A stretch of DNA of 64,000 nucleotides, from contig NC_079887.1 of NCBI RefSeq assembly GCF_029227915.1, positions 26,535,650-26,599,649 of the forward strand, given 5' to 3'. This document shows, one piece after another, positions 1 to 10,900 of this stretch (positions within the stretch are counted from its first letter, which is position 1; every line of letters begins with the position of its first letter). Position numbers and translations under genes: made by a program. The DNA comes from Hydractinia symbiolongicarpus. Taxonomy: Eukaryota; Cnidaria; Hydrozoa; Anthoathecata; Hydractiniidae. The notes under the pieces are model-generated. The model did not search any database and was not told the DNA's origin. It worked only from the letters and a program-made list of their open reading frames with translations.

Positions 1-668
1 AAAACTACAAGTCTCATGCGTTTTAGTGGTGGAAAAATAATTTAAAAAATCGTTCGGGAAATGAGTTTACTCCCTGGGTACTTTCTTTGTATACTTTTGA
101 CTATACGGGCCAAGCCGGGATTTACGGGAAATCGCGGGTTTTCGTTTGCCGGCGATTAAACTTCTTTTATTCAGCGTCTCATCAAAAATGAAAACATTTT
201 TAAAAACTACAAGTCTTATGCGTTTTAGTGGTGAAAAAATAATTTAAAAAATCGTTCTGGAAATGAGTTAACTCACAGGGTACTTTCTTTGTATACATTT
301 GACTATACGTGCCAAGCCCGGGATTTACGGGAAATCGCGGGTTTTCGTTTGCCGGCGATTAAACTTCTTTTATTCAGCGTCTCATCAAAAATGAAAACAT
401 TTTTAAAAACTACAAGTCTTATGCGTTTTAGTGGTGAAAAATTAATTTAAAAAATCGTTCGGAAAATGAGTTTACTCCCTGGGTACTTTCTTTGTATACT
501 TTTGACTATACGGGCCAGGCCCGGAATTTACGGGAAATCGCGGGTTTTCGTTTGGCGGCGATTAAACTTCTTTTATTCAGCGTCTCATCAAAAATGAAAA
601 CATTTTTGAAAACTACAAGTCTCATGCGTTTTAGTGGTAAAAAAATAATTTAAAAAATCGTTCGGGAA

Positions 669-870
669 ATGAGTTTACTCCCTGGGTACTTCCTTTGTAT
701 ACTTTTGACTATACGGGCCAAGCCGGGATTTACGGGAAATCGCGGGTTTTTGTTTGCCGGCGATTAAACTTCTTTTATTCAGCGTCTCATCAAAAATGAA
801 AACATTTTTAAAAACTACAAGTCTTATGCGTTTTAGTGGTGAAAAAATAATTTAAAAAATCGTTCTGGAA
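669..870 (+). repeat. Representative satellite monomer (202 bp)
   Basis: One complete unit, phased arbitrarily to begin at ATGAGTTTACTCCC. The composition is bipartite. The first half is GC- and CpG-rich, with GTATAC at 697-702, a four-GGG block at 715-746 and the palindrome GCCGGC about 15 bp after it. The second half is AT-rich with repeated A/T tracts and ends in AATTTAAAAAATCGTTC. Since 202 = 3x67+1, any reading frame shifts by one base each monomer, which argues against protein coding. About a dozen CpGs are present per consensus unit. Confidence 0.93.
715..746 (+). other. Putative G-quadruplex motif in satellite monomer (example)
   Basis: GGG runs lie at 715-717, 725-727, 734-736 and 744-746, separated by loops of 7, 6 and 7 nt. 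This satisfies the usual G3+N1-7 pattern on the + strand. It is found in monomers that read CAAGCCGGGA. Monomers that read CAAGCCCGGGA have a first loop of 8. Those ending CGCGGATT or CGCAGG lose the fourth GGG. Folding is not shown; C-rich loops could pair with the G runs instead. Confidence 0.55.
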
Positions 871-2289
871 ATGAGTTTACTCCCTGGGTACTTTCTTTGT
901 ATACTTTTGACTATACGGGCCGAGTCCGGGATTTACGGGAAATCGCGGATTTTCGTTTGCCGGCGATTAAACTTCTTTTATTCAGCGTCCCATCAAATAT
1001 GAAAACATTTTTAAAAACTACAAGTCTTATGCGTTTTAGTGGTGAAAAAATAATTTAAAAAATCGTTCTGGAAATGAGTTTACTCCCTGGGTACTTTCTT
1101 TGTATACTTTTGACTATACGGGCCGAGTCCAGGATTTAGGGAAATCGCGGGTTTTCGTTTGCCGGCGATTAAACTGCTTTTATTCAGCGTCTCATCAAAA
1201 ATGAAAATATTTTTGAAAACTACAAGTCTCATGCGTTTTAGTGGTGGAAAAATAATTTAAAAAATCGTTCGGGAAATGAGTTTACTCCCTGGGTACTTTC
1301 TTTGTATACTTTTGACTATACGGGCCAAGCCGGGATTTACGGGAAATCGCGGGTTTTCGTTTGCCGGCGATTAAACTTCTTTTATTCAGCGTCTCATCAA
1401 AAATGAAAACATTTTTAAAAACTACAAGTCTTATGCGTTTTAGTGGTGAAAAAATAATTTAAAAAATCGTTCTGGAAATGAGTTAACTCACAGGGTACTT
1501 TCTTTGTATACATTTGACTATACGTGCCAAGCCCGGGATTTACGGGAAATCGCGGGTTTTCGTTTCCCGACGATTAAACTGCTTTTATTCAGCGTCTCAT
1601 CAAAAATGAAAAGATTCTTGAAAACTACAAGTCTCATGCGTTTTAGTGGTGAAATAATAATTTAAAAAATCGTTTGGGAAATGAGTTTACTCCCTGGGTA
1701 CTTTCTTTGTATACTTTTGACTATACGGGCCGAGTCCAGGATTTACGGGAAATCGCAGGTTTTTGTTTGCCGGCGATTAAACTTCTTTTATTCAGCGTCT
1801 CATCAAAAATGAAAACATTTTTAAAAACTACAAGTCTCATGCGTTTTAGTGGTGAAAAATTAATTTAAAAAATCGTTCGGGAAATGAGTTTACTCCCTGG
1901 GTACTTTCTTTGTATACTTTTGACTATACGAGCCAAGCCGGGATTTACGGGAAATCGCGGGTTTTCGTTTGCCGGCGATTAAACTTCTTTTATTCAGCGT
2001 CTCATCAAAAATGAAAACATTTTTAAAAACTACAAGTCTTATGCTATTTAGTGGTGAAAAAATAATTTAAAAAATCGTTCTGGAAATGAGTTTACTCCCT
2101 GGGTACTTTCTTTGTATACTTTTGACTATACGGGCCAAGCCGGGATTTACGGGAAATCGCGGTTTTTCGTTTGCCGGCGATTAAACTTCTTTTATTCAGC
2201 GTCTCATCAAAAATGAAAATTTTTTTGAAAACTACAAGTCTCATGCGTTTAGTGGTAAAAAAATAATATAAAAAATCGTTCGGGAAGTG

Positions 2290-3545
2290 AGTTTACTCCC
2301 TGGGTACTTTCTTTGTATACTTTTGACTATACGGGCCAAGCCCGGGATTTACGGGAAATCGCGGGTTTTCGTTTGCCGGCGATTAAACTTCTTTTATTCA
2401 GTGTCTCATCAAAAATGAAAACATTTTTAAAAACTACAAGTCTTATGCGTTTTAGTGGTGAAAAAATAATTTAAAAAATCGTTCTGGAAATGAGTTTACT
2501 CCCTGGGTACTTTCTTTGTATACTTTTGACTATACGGGCCGAGTCCAGGATTTAGGGAAATCGCGGGTTTTCGTTTGCCGGCGATTAAACTGCTTTTATT
2601 CAGCGTCTCATCAAAAATGAATATATTTTTGAAAACTACAAGTCTCATGCGTTTTAGTGGTGGAAAAATAATTTAAAAAATCGTTCGGGAAATGAGTTTA
2701 CTCCCTGGGTACTTTCTTTGTATACTTTTGACTATACGGGCCAAGCCGGGATTTACGGGAAATCGCGGGTTTTCGTTTGCCGGCGATTAAACTTCTTTTA
2801 TTCAGCGTCTCATCAAAAATGAAAAGATTCTTGAAAACTACAAGTCTCATGCGTTTTAGTGGTGAAATAATAATTTAAAAAATCGTTTGGGAAATGAGTT
2901 TACTCCCTGGGTACTTTCTTTGTATACTTTTGACTATACGGGCCAAGCCCGGGATTTACGGGAAATCGCGGGTTTTCGTTTGCCGGCGATTAAACTTCTT
3001 TTATTCAGTGTCTCATCAAAAATGAAAACATTTTTAAAAACTACAAGTCTTATGCGTTTTAGTGGTGAAAAAATAATTTAAAAAATCGTTCTGGAAATGA
3101 GTTTACTCCCTGGGTACTTTCTTTGTATACTTTTGACTATACGGGCCGAGTCCAGGATTTAGGGAAATCGCGGGTTTTCGTTTGCCGGCGATTAAACTGC
3201 TTTTATTCAGCGTCTCATCAAAAATGAATATATTTTTGAAAACTACAAGTCTCATGCGTTTTAGTGGTGGAAAAATAATTTAAAAAATCGTTCGGGAAAT
3301 GAGTTTACTCCCTGGGTACTTTCTTTGTATACTTTTGACTATACGGGCCAAGCCGGGATTTACGGGAAATCGCGGGTTTTCGTTTGCCGGCGATTAAACT
3401 TCTTTTATTCAGCGTCTCATCAAAAATGAAAAGATTCTTGAAAACTACAAGTCTCATGCGTTTTAGTGGTGAAATAATAATTTAAAAAATCGTTTGGGAA
3501 ATGAGTTTACTCCCTGGGTACTTTCTTTGTATACTTTTGACTATA
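2290..3545 (+). repeat. Recent three-monomer tandem duplication (period 607 bp)
   Basis: The rare variant GAATATATTTTT occurs at 2619 and 3226, 607 bp apart, and the surrounding monomers match at this lag. The homologous position in the second large copy (12301-12340) has the usual GAAAATATTTTT and no second unit, so the event is younger than the 9.7-kb duplication. Confidence 0.8.
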
Positions 3546-5439
3546 CGAGCCAAGCCGGGATTTACGGGAAATCGCGGGTTTTCGTTTGCCGGCGATTAAA
3601 CTTCTTTTATTCAGCGTCTCATCAAAAATGAAAATATTTTTGAAAACTACAAGTCTCATGCGTTTTAGTGGTGAAAAAATAATTTAAAAAATCGTTCGGG
3701 AAATGAGTTTACTCCCTGGGTACTTTCTTCTATACTTTTGACTATACCGGCCGAGTCCGGGATTTACGGGAAATCGCGGATTTTCGTTTGCCGGCGATTA
3801 AACTTCTTTTAATCAGCGTCCCATCAAATATGAAAATATTTTTGAAAACTACAAGTCTCATGCGTTTAGTGGTAAAAAAATAATATAAAAAATCGTTCGG
3901 GAAACGAGTTTACTCCCTGGGTACTTTCTTTATATACTTTTGACTATACCGGCCATGCCCGGGATTTACGGGAAATCGCGGATTTTCGTTTGCCGGCGAT
4001 TAAACTTCTTTTATTCAGCGTCCCATCAAATATGAAAATATTTTTGAAAACTACAAGTCTCATGCGTTTAGTGGTAAAAAAATAATATAAAAAATCGTTC
4101 GGGAAACGAGTTTACTCCCTGGGTACTTTCTTTGTATACTTTTGACTATACGGGCCAAGCCCGGGATTTACGGGAAATCGCGGGTTTTCGTTTGCCGGCG
4201 ATTAAACTGCTTTTATTCAGCGTCGCATCAAAAATGAAAATATTTTTGAAAACTACAAGTCTCATGCGTTTTAGTAGTGGAAAAATAATTTAAAAAATCG
4301 TTCAGGAAATGAGTTTACTCCCTGGTTACTTTCTTTGTATACTTTTGACTATACGGGCCAAGCCGGGATTTACGGGAAATCGCGGGTTTTTGTTTGCCGG
4401 CGATTAAACTTCTTTTATTCAGCGTCTCATCAAAAATGAAAACATTTTTAAAAACTACAAGTCTTATGCGTTTTAGTGGTGAAAAAATAATTTAAAAAAT
4501 CGTTCTGGAAATGAGTTTACTCCCTGGGTACTTTCTTTGTATACTTTTGACTATACGGGCCGAGTCCGGGATTTACGGGAAATCGCGGATTTTCGTTTGC
4601 CGGCGATTAAACTTCTTTTAATCAGCGTCCCATCAAATATGAAAATATTTTTGAAAACTACAAGTCTCATGCGTTTAGTTGTAAAAAAATAATATAAAAA
4701 ATCGTTCGGGAAGTGAGTTTACTCCCTGGGTACTTTCTTTGTATACTTTTGACTGTACGGGCCAAGCCCGGGATTTACGGGAAATCGCGGGTTTTCGTTT
4801 GCCGGCGATTAAACTTCTTTTATTCAGTGTCTCATCAAAAATGAAAACATTTTTAAAAACTACAAGTCTTATGCGTTTTAGTGGTGAAAAAATAATTTAA
4901 AAAATGGTTCTGGAAATGAGTTTACTCCCTGGGTACTTTCTTTGTATACTTTTGACTATACGAGCCAAGCCGGGATTTACGGGAAATCGCGGGTTTTCGT
5001 TTGCCGGCGATTAAACTGCTTTTATTCAGCGTCTCATCAAAAATGAAAATATTTTTGAAAACTACAAGTCTCATGCGTTTTAGTGGTGGAAAAATAATTT
5101 AAAAAATCGTTCGGGAAATGAGTTTACTCCCTGGGTACTTTCTTTGTATACTTTTGACTATACGGGTCAAGCCGGGATTTACGGGAAATCGCGGGTTTTC
5201 GTTTGCCGGCGATTAAACTTCTTTTATTCAGCGTCTCATCAAAAATGAAAACATTTTTAAAAACTACAAGTCTTATGCGTTTTAGTGGTGAAAAAATAAT
5301 TTAAAAAATCGTTCTGGAAATGAGTTAACTCACAGGGTACTTTCTTTGTATACATTTGACTATACGTGCCAAGCCCGTGATTTACGGGAAATCGCGGGTT
5401 TTCGTTTCCCGGCGATTAAACTGCTTTTATTCAGTGTCT

Positions 5440-8000
5440 CATCAAAAATGAAAACATTTTTAAAAACTACAAGGCTTATGCGCTTTAGTGATGAAAAAAT
5501 AATTTAAAAAATCGTTCTGGAAATGAGTTTACCCCCTGGGTACTTTCTTTGTATACTTTTGACTATACGGGCCGAGTCCAGGATTTAGGGAAATCGCCGG
5601 TTTTCGTTTGCCGGCGATTAAACTTCTTTTATTCAGCGACTCATCAAAAATAAAAACATTTTTGAAAACTACAAGTCTCATGCGTTTTAGTGGTGAAAAA
5701 ATAATTTAAAAAATCGTTCGGGAAATGAGTTTACTCCCTGGGTACTTTCTTGTATACTTTTGACTATACGGGCCGAGTCCGGGATTTACGGGAAATCGCG
5801 GATTTTTGTTTGCCGGCGATTAAACTTCTTTTATTCAGCGTCCCATCAAATATGAAAATATTTTTGAAAACTACAAGTCTCATGCGTTTAATGGTAAAAA
5901 AATAATATAAAAAATCGTTCGGGAAATGAGTTTACTCCCTGGGTACTTTCTTTGTATACTTTTGACTATACGGGCCAGGCCCGGGATTTACGGGAAATCG
6001 CGGGTTTTCGTTTGCCGGCGATTAAACTTCTTTTATTCAGCGTCTCATCAAAAATGAAAACATTTTTAAAAACAACAAGTCTTATGCGTTTTAGTGGTGA
6101 AAAATTAATTTAAAAAATCGTTCGGGAAATGAATTTACTCCCTGGGTACTTTCTTTGTATACTTTTGACTATACGGGCCAGGCCCGGGATTTACGGGAAA
6201 TCGCGGTTTTTCGTTTGCCGGCGATTAAACTTCTTTTATTCAGCGTCTCATCAAAAATGAAAACATTTTTGAAAACTACAAGTCTCATGCGTCTGGTGGT
6301 AAAAAAATAATATAAAAAATCGTTCGGGAAATGAATTTACTCCCTGGGTACTTTCTTTGTATACTTTTGACTATACGGGCCAAGCCTGGGATTTACGGGA
6401 AATCGCGGGTTTTCGTTTGCCGGCGATTAAACTTCTTTTATTCAGCGTCTCATCAAAAATGAAAACATTTTTAAAAACTACAAGTCTTATGCTATTTAGT
6501 GGTGAAAAAATAATTTAAATAATCGTTCTGGAAATGAGTTTACTCCCTGGGTAATTTCTTTGTATACTTTTGACAATACGGGCCGAGTCCGGGATTTAGG
6601 AAAATCACAGGTTTTCGTTTGCCGTTGATTAAACTGCTTTTATTCAGCGTCTCATCAAAAATGAAAACATTTTTGAAAACTACAAGTCTCATGCGTTTTA
6701 GTGGTAAAAAATAATTTAAAAAATCGTTCGGGAAATGAGTTTACTCCCTGGGTACTTTCTTTGTATACTTTTGACTATACGGGCCAAGCCCGGGATTTAC
6801 GGGACATCGCGGGTTTTCGTTTGCCGGCGATTAAACTTCTTTTATTCAGCGTCTCATCAAAAATGAAAACATTTTTAAAAACTACAAGTCTTATGCGTTT
6901 TAGTGGTGAAAAAGTAATTTAAAAAATCGTTCGGGAAATGAGTTTACTCCCTGGGTACTTTCTTTGTATACTTTAGACTATACGGGCCGAGTCCAGGATT
7001 TACGGGAAATCGCAGGCTTTCGTTTGCCGGCGATTAAACTTCTTTTATTCAGCGTCTCATCAAAAATGAAAACATTTTTAAAAACTACAAGTCTCATGCG
7101 TTTTAGTGGTGAAAAAGTAATTTAAAAAATCGTTCGGGAAATGAGTTTACTCCCTGGGTACTTTCTTGTATACTTTTGACTATACGGGCCGAGTCCGGGA
7201 TTTACGGGAAATCGCGGATTTTCGTTTGCCGGCGATTAAACTTCTTTTATTCAGCGTCCCATCAAATATGAAAATATTTTTGAAAACTACAAGTCTCATG
7301 CGCTTAGTGGTAAAAAAATAATATAAAAAATCGTTCGGGAAGTGAGTTTACTCCCTGAGTACTTTCTTTGTATACTTTTGACTATACGGGCCAAGCCCGG
7401 GATATACGGGAAATCGCGGGTTTTCGTTTGCCGGCGATTAAACTTCTTTTATTCAGTGTCTCATCAAAAATGAAAACATTTTTAAAAACTACAAGTCTTA
7501 TGCGCTTTAGTGATGAAAAAATAATATAAAAAATCGTTCTGGAAATGAGTTTACCCCCTGGGTACTTTCTTTGTATACTTTTGACTATACGGGCCGAGTC
7601 CAGGATTTAGGGAAATCGCAGGTTTTCGTTTGCCGGCGATTAAACTTCTTTTATTCAGCGACTCATCAAAAATAAAAACATTTTTGAAAACTACAAGTCT
7701 CATGCGTTTTAGTGGTGAAAAAATAATTTAAAAAATCGTTCGGGAAATGAGTTTACTCCCTGGGTACTTTCTTGTATACTTTTGACTATACGGGCCGAGT
7801 CCGGGATTTACGGGAAATCGCGGATTTTTGTTTGCCGGCGATTAAACTTCTTTTATTCAGCGTCCCATCAAATATGAAAATATTTTTGAAAACTACAAGT
7901 CTCATGCGTTTAGTGGTAAAAAAATAATATAAAAAATCGTTCGGGAAATGAGTTTACTCCCTGGGTACTTTCTTTGTATACTTTTGACTATACGGGCCAA
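5440..8000 (+). repeat. Ten-monomer repeat pair (offset about 2022 bp)
   Basis: CGCTTTAGTGATG occurs at 5481 and 7503, and the variant GCGACTCATCAAAAATAAAAAC follows both (near 5636 and 7658). The two stretches of roughly 0.5 kb around these markers match closely, showing exchange in a ten-monomer register. Confidence 0.72.
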
Positions 8001-8559
8001 GCCCGGGATTTACGGGACATCGCGGGTTTTCGTTTGCCGGCGATTAAACTTCTTTTATTCAGCGTCTCATCAAAAATGAAAACATTTTTAAAAACTACAA
8101 GTCTTATGCGTTTTAGTGGTGAAAAATTAATTTAAAAAATCGTTCGGGAAATGAGTTTACTCCCTGGGTACTTTCTTTGTATACTTTTGACTATACGGGC
8201 CGAGTCCGGGATTTACGGGAAATCGCGGATTTTCGTTTGCCGGCGATTAAACTACTTTTATTCAGCGTTTCATCAAAAATGAAAACATTTTTAAAAACTA
8301 CAAGTCTTATGCGTTTTAGTGGTGAAAAAGTAATTTAAAAAATCGTTCGGGAAATGAGTTTACTCCCTGGGTACTTTCTTTGTATACTTTTGACTATACG
8401 GGCCAGGCCCGGGATTTACGGGAAATCGCGGGTTTTCGTTTGCCGGCGATTAAACTTCTTTTATTCAGCGTCTCATCAAAAATGAAAACATTTTTAAAAA
8501 CTACAAGTCTTATGCGTTTTAGTGGTGAAAAATTAATTTAAAAAATCGTTCGGGAAATG

Positions 8560-10900
8560 AGTTTACTCCCTGGGTACTTTCTTTGTATACTTTTGACTAT
8601 ACGGGCCAGGCCCGGGATTTACGGGAAATCGCGGGTTTTCGTTTGCCGGCGATTAAACTTCTTTTATTCAGCGTCTCATCAAAAATGAAAACATTTTTGA
8701 AAACTACAAGTCTCATGCGTTTTAGTGGTAAAAAAATAATTTAAAAAATCGTTCGGGAAATGAGTTTACTCCCTGGGTACTTCCTTTGTATACTTTTGAC
8801 TATACGGGCCAAGCCGGGATTTACGGGAAATCGCGGGTTTTTGTTTGCCGGCGATTAAACTTCTTTTATTCAGCGTCTCATCAAAAATGAAAACATTTTT
8901 AAAAACTACAAGTCTTATGCGTTTTAGTGGTGAAAAAATAATTTAAAAAATCGTTCTGGAAATGAGTTTACTCCCTGGGTACTTTCTTTGTATACTTTTG
9001 ACTATACGGGCCGAGTCCGGGATTTACGGGAAATCGCGGATTTTCTTTTGCCGGCGATTAAACTTCTTTTATTCAGCGTCCCATCAAATATGAAAATATT
9101 TTTGAAAACTACAAGTCTCATGCGTTTAGTGGTAAAAAAATAATATAAAAAATCGTTCGGGAAGTGAGTTTACTCCGTGTGTACTTTCTTTGTATACTTT
9201 TGACTATACGGGCCAAGCCCGGGATTTACGGGAAATCGCGGGTTTTCGTTTGCCGGCGATTAAACATCTTTTATTCAGTGTCTCATCAAAAATGAAAACA
9301 TTTTTAAAAACTACAAGTCTTATGCGTTTTAGTGGTGAAAAAATAATTTAAAAAATCGTTCTGGAAATGAGTTTACTCCCTGGGTACTTTCTTTGTATAC
9401 TTTTGACTATACGGGCCGAGTCCAGGATTTAGGGAAATCGCGGGTTTTCGTTTGCCGGCGATTAAACTGCTTTTATTCAGCGTCTCATCAAAAATGAAAA
9501 TATTTTTGAAAACTACAAGTCTCATGCGTTTTAGTGGTGGAAAAATAATTTAAAAAATCGTTCGGGAAATGAGTTTACTCCCTGGGTACTTTCTTTGTAT
9601 ACTTTTGACTATACGGGCCAAGCCGGGATTTACGGGAAATCGCGGGTTTTCGTTTGCCGGCGATTAAACTTCTTTTATTCAGCGTCTCATCAAAAATGAA
9701 AACATTTTTAAAAACTACAAGTCTTATGCGTTTTAGTGGTGAAAAAATAATTTAAAAAATCGTTCTGGAAATGAGTTAACTCACAGGGTACTTTCTTTGT
9801 ATACATTTGACTATACGTGCCAAGCCCGGGATTTACGGGAAATCGCGGGTTTTCGTTTGCCGGCGATTAAACTTCTTTTATTCAGCGTCTCATCAAAAAT
9901 GAAAACATTTTTAAAAACTACAAGTCTTATGCGTTTTAGTGGTGAAAAATTAATTTAAAAAATCGTTCGGAAAATGAGTTTACTCCCTGGGTACTTTCTT
10001 TGTATACTTTTGACTATACGGGCCAGGCCCGGGATTTACGGGAAATCGCGGGTTTTCGTTTGGCGGCGATTAAACTTCTTTTATTCAGCGTCTCATCAAA
10101 AATGAAAACATTTTTGAAAACTACAAGTCTCATGCGTTTTAGTGGTAAAAAAATAATTTAAAAAATCGTTCGGGAAATGAGTTTACTCCCTGGGTACTTC
10201 CTTTGTATACTTTTGACTATACGGGCCAAGCCGGGATTTACGGGAAATCGCGGGTTTTTGTTTGCCGGCGATTAAACTTCTTTTATTCAGCGTCTCATCA
10301 AAAATGAAAACATTTTTAAAAACTACAAGTCTTATGCGTTTTAGTGGTGAAAAAATAATTTAAAAAATCGTTCTGGAAATGAGTTTACTCCCTGGGTACT
10401 TTCTTTGTATACTTTTGACTATACGGGCCGAGTCCGGGATTTACGGGAAATCGCGGATTTTCGTTTGCCGGCGATTAAACTTCTTTTATTCAGCGTCCCA
10501 TCAAATATGAAAATATTTTTGAAAACTACAAGTATCATGCGTTTAGTGGTAAAAAAATAATATAAAAAATTGTTCGGGAAGTGAGTTTACTCCCTGTGTA
10601 CTTTCTTTGTATACTTTTGACTATACGGGCCAAGCCCGGGATTTACGGGAAATCGCGGGTTTTCGTTTGCCGGCGATTAAACATCTTTTATTCAGTGTCT
10701 CATCAAAAATGAAAACATTTTTAAAAACTACAAGTCTTATGCGTTTTAGTGGTGAAAAAATAATTTAAAAAATCGTTCTGGAAATGAGTTTACTCCCTGG
10801 GTACTTTCTTTGTATACTTTTGACTATACGGGCCGAGTCCAGGATTTAGGGAAATCGCGGGTTTTCGTTTGCCGGCGATTAAACTGCTTTTATTCAGCGT
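8560..10900 (+). repeat. Seven-monomer repeat pair (offset about 1416 bp)
   Basis: TACTTCCTTTG near 8778 and 10194, and ATCTTTTATTCAGTG near 9265 and 10681, share a lag of about 1416 bp. The matching blocks meet the start of large duplication copy 2, so the seven-monomer event overlaps it. Confidence 0.7.

Larger units (their letters stand above)
1..5430 (+). repeat. Segmental satellite duplication A, copy 1
   Basis: This block recurs at about 9509-15140. Rare variants shared in order include GGCGGCGATT (553 / 10061), ATGCTATTTAG (2041 / 11751), AAAATGGTTC (4901 / 14608) and CCCGTGATTT (5374 / 15081). Offsets move between about 9.1 and 9.7 kb because whole monomers were gained or lost in one copy. 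Confidence 0.82.

Noticed and set aside
780-815. Hammerhead-ribozyme-like core on the minus strand (TTGATGAG followed by GAA)
   Set aside because: The C before UGAUGA is missing, the closing GAAA is GAAU, no proper stem II or stem I can be drawn, and the CCATC monomer type changes the core to GATGGG without compensation.
1674-1868. A recurrent 62-73-codon open frame present in dozens of satellite copies, similar in every one
   Set aside because: It lies wholly inside the satellite, usually begins at a non-ATG codon (TTG or GTG), shifts frame each monomer because 202 is not a multiple of 3, and is similar only because the DNA repeats. There is no domain and no sign of codon-level selection.
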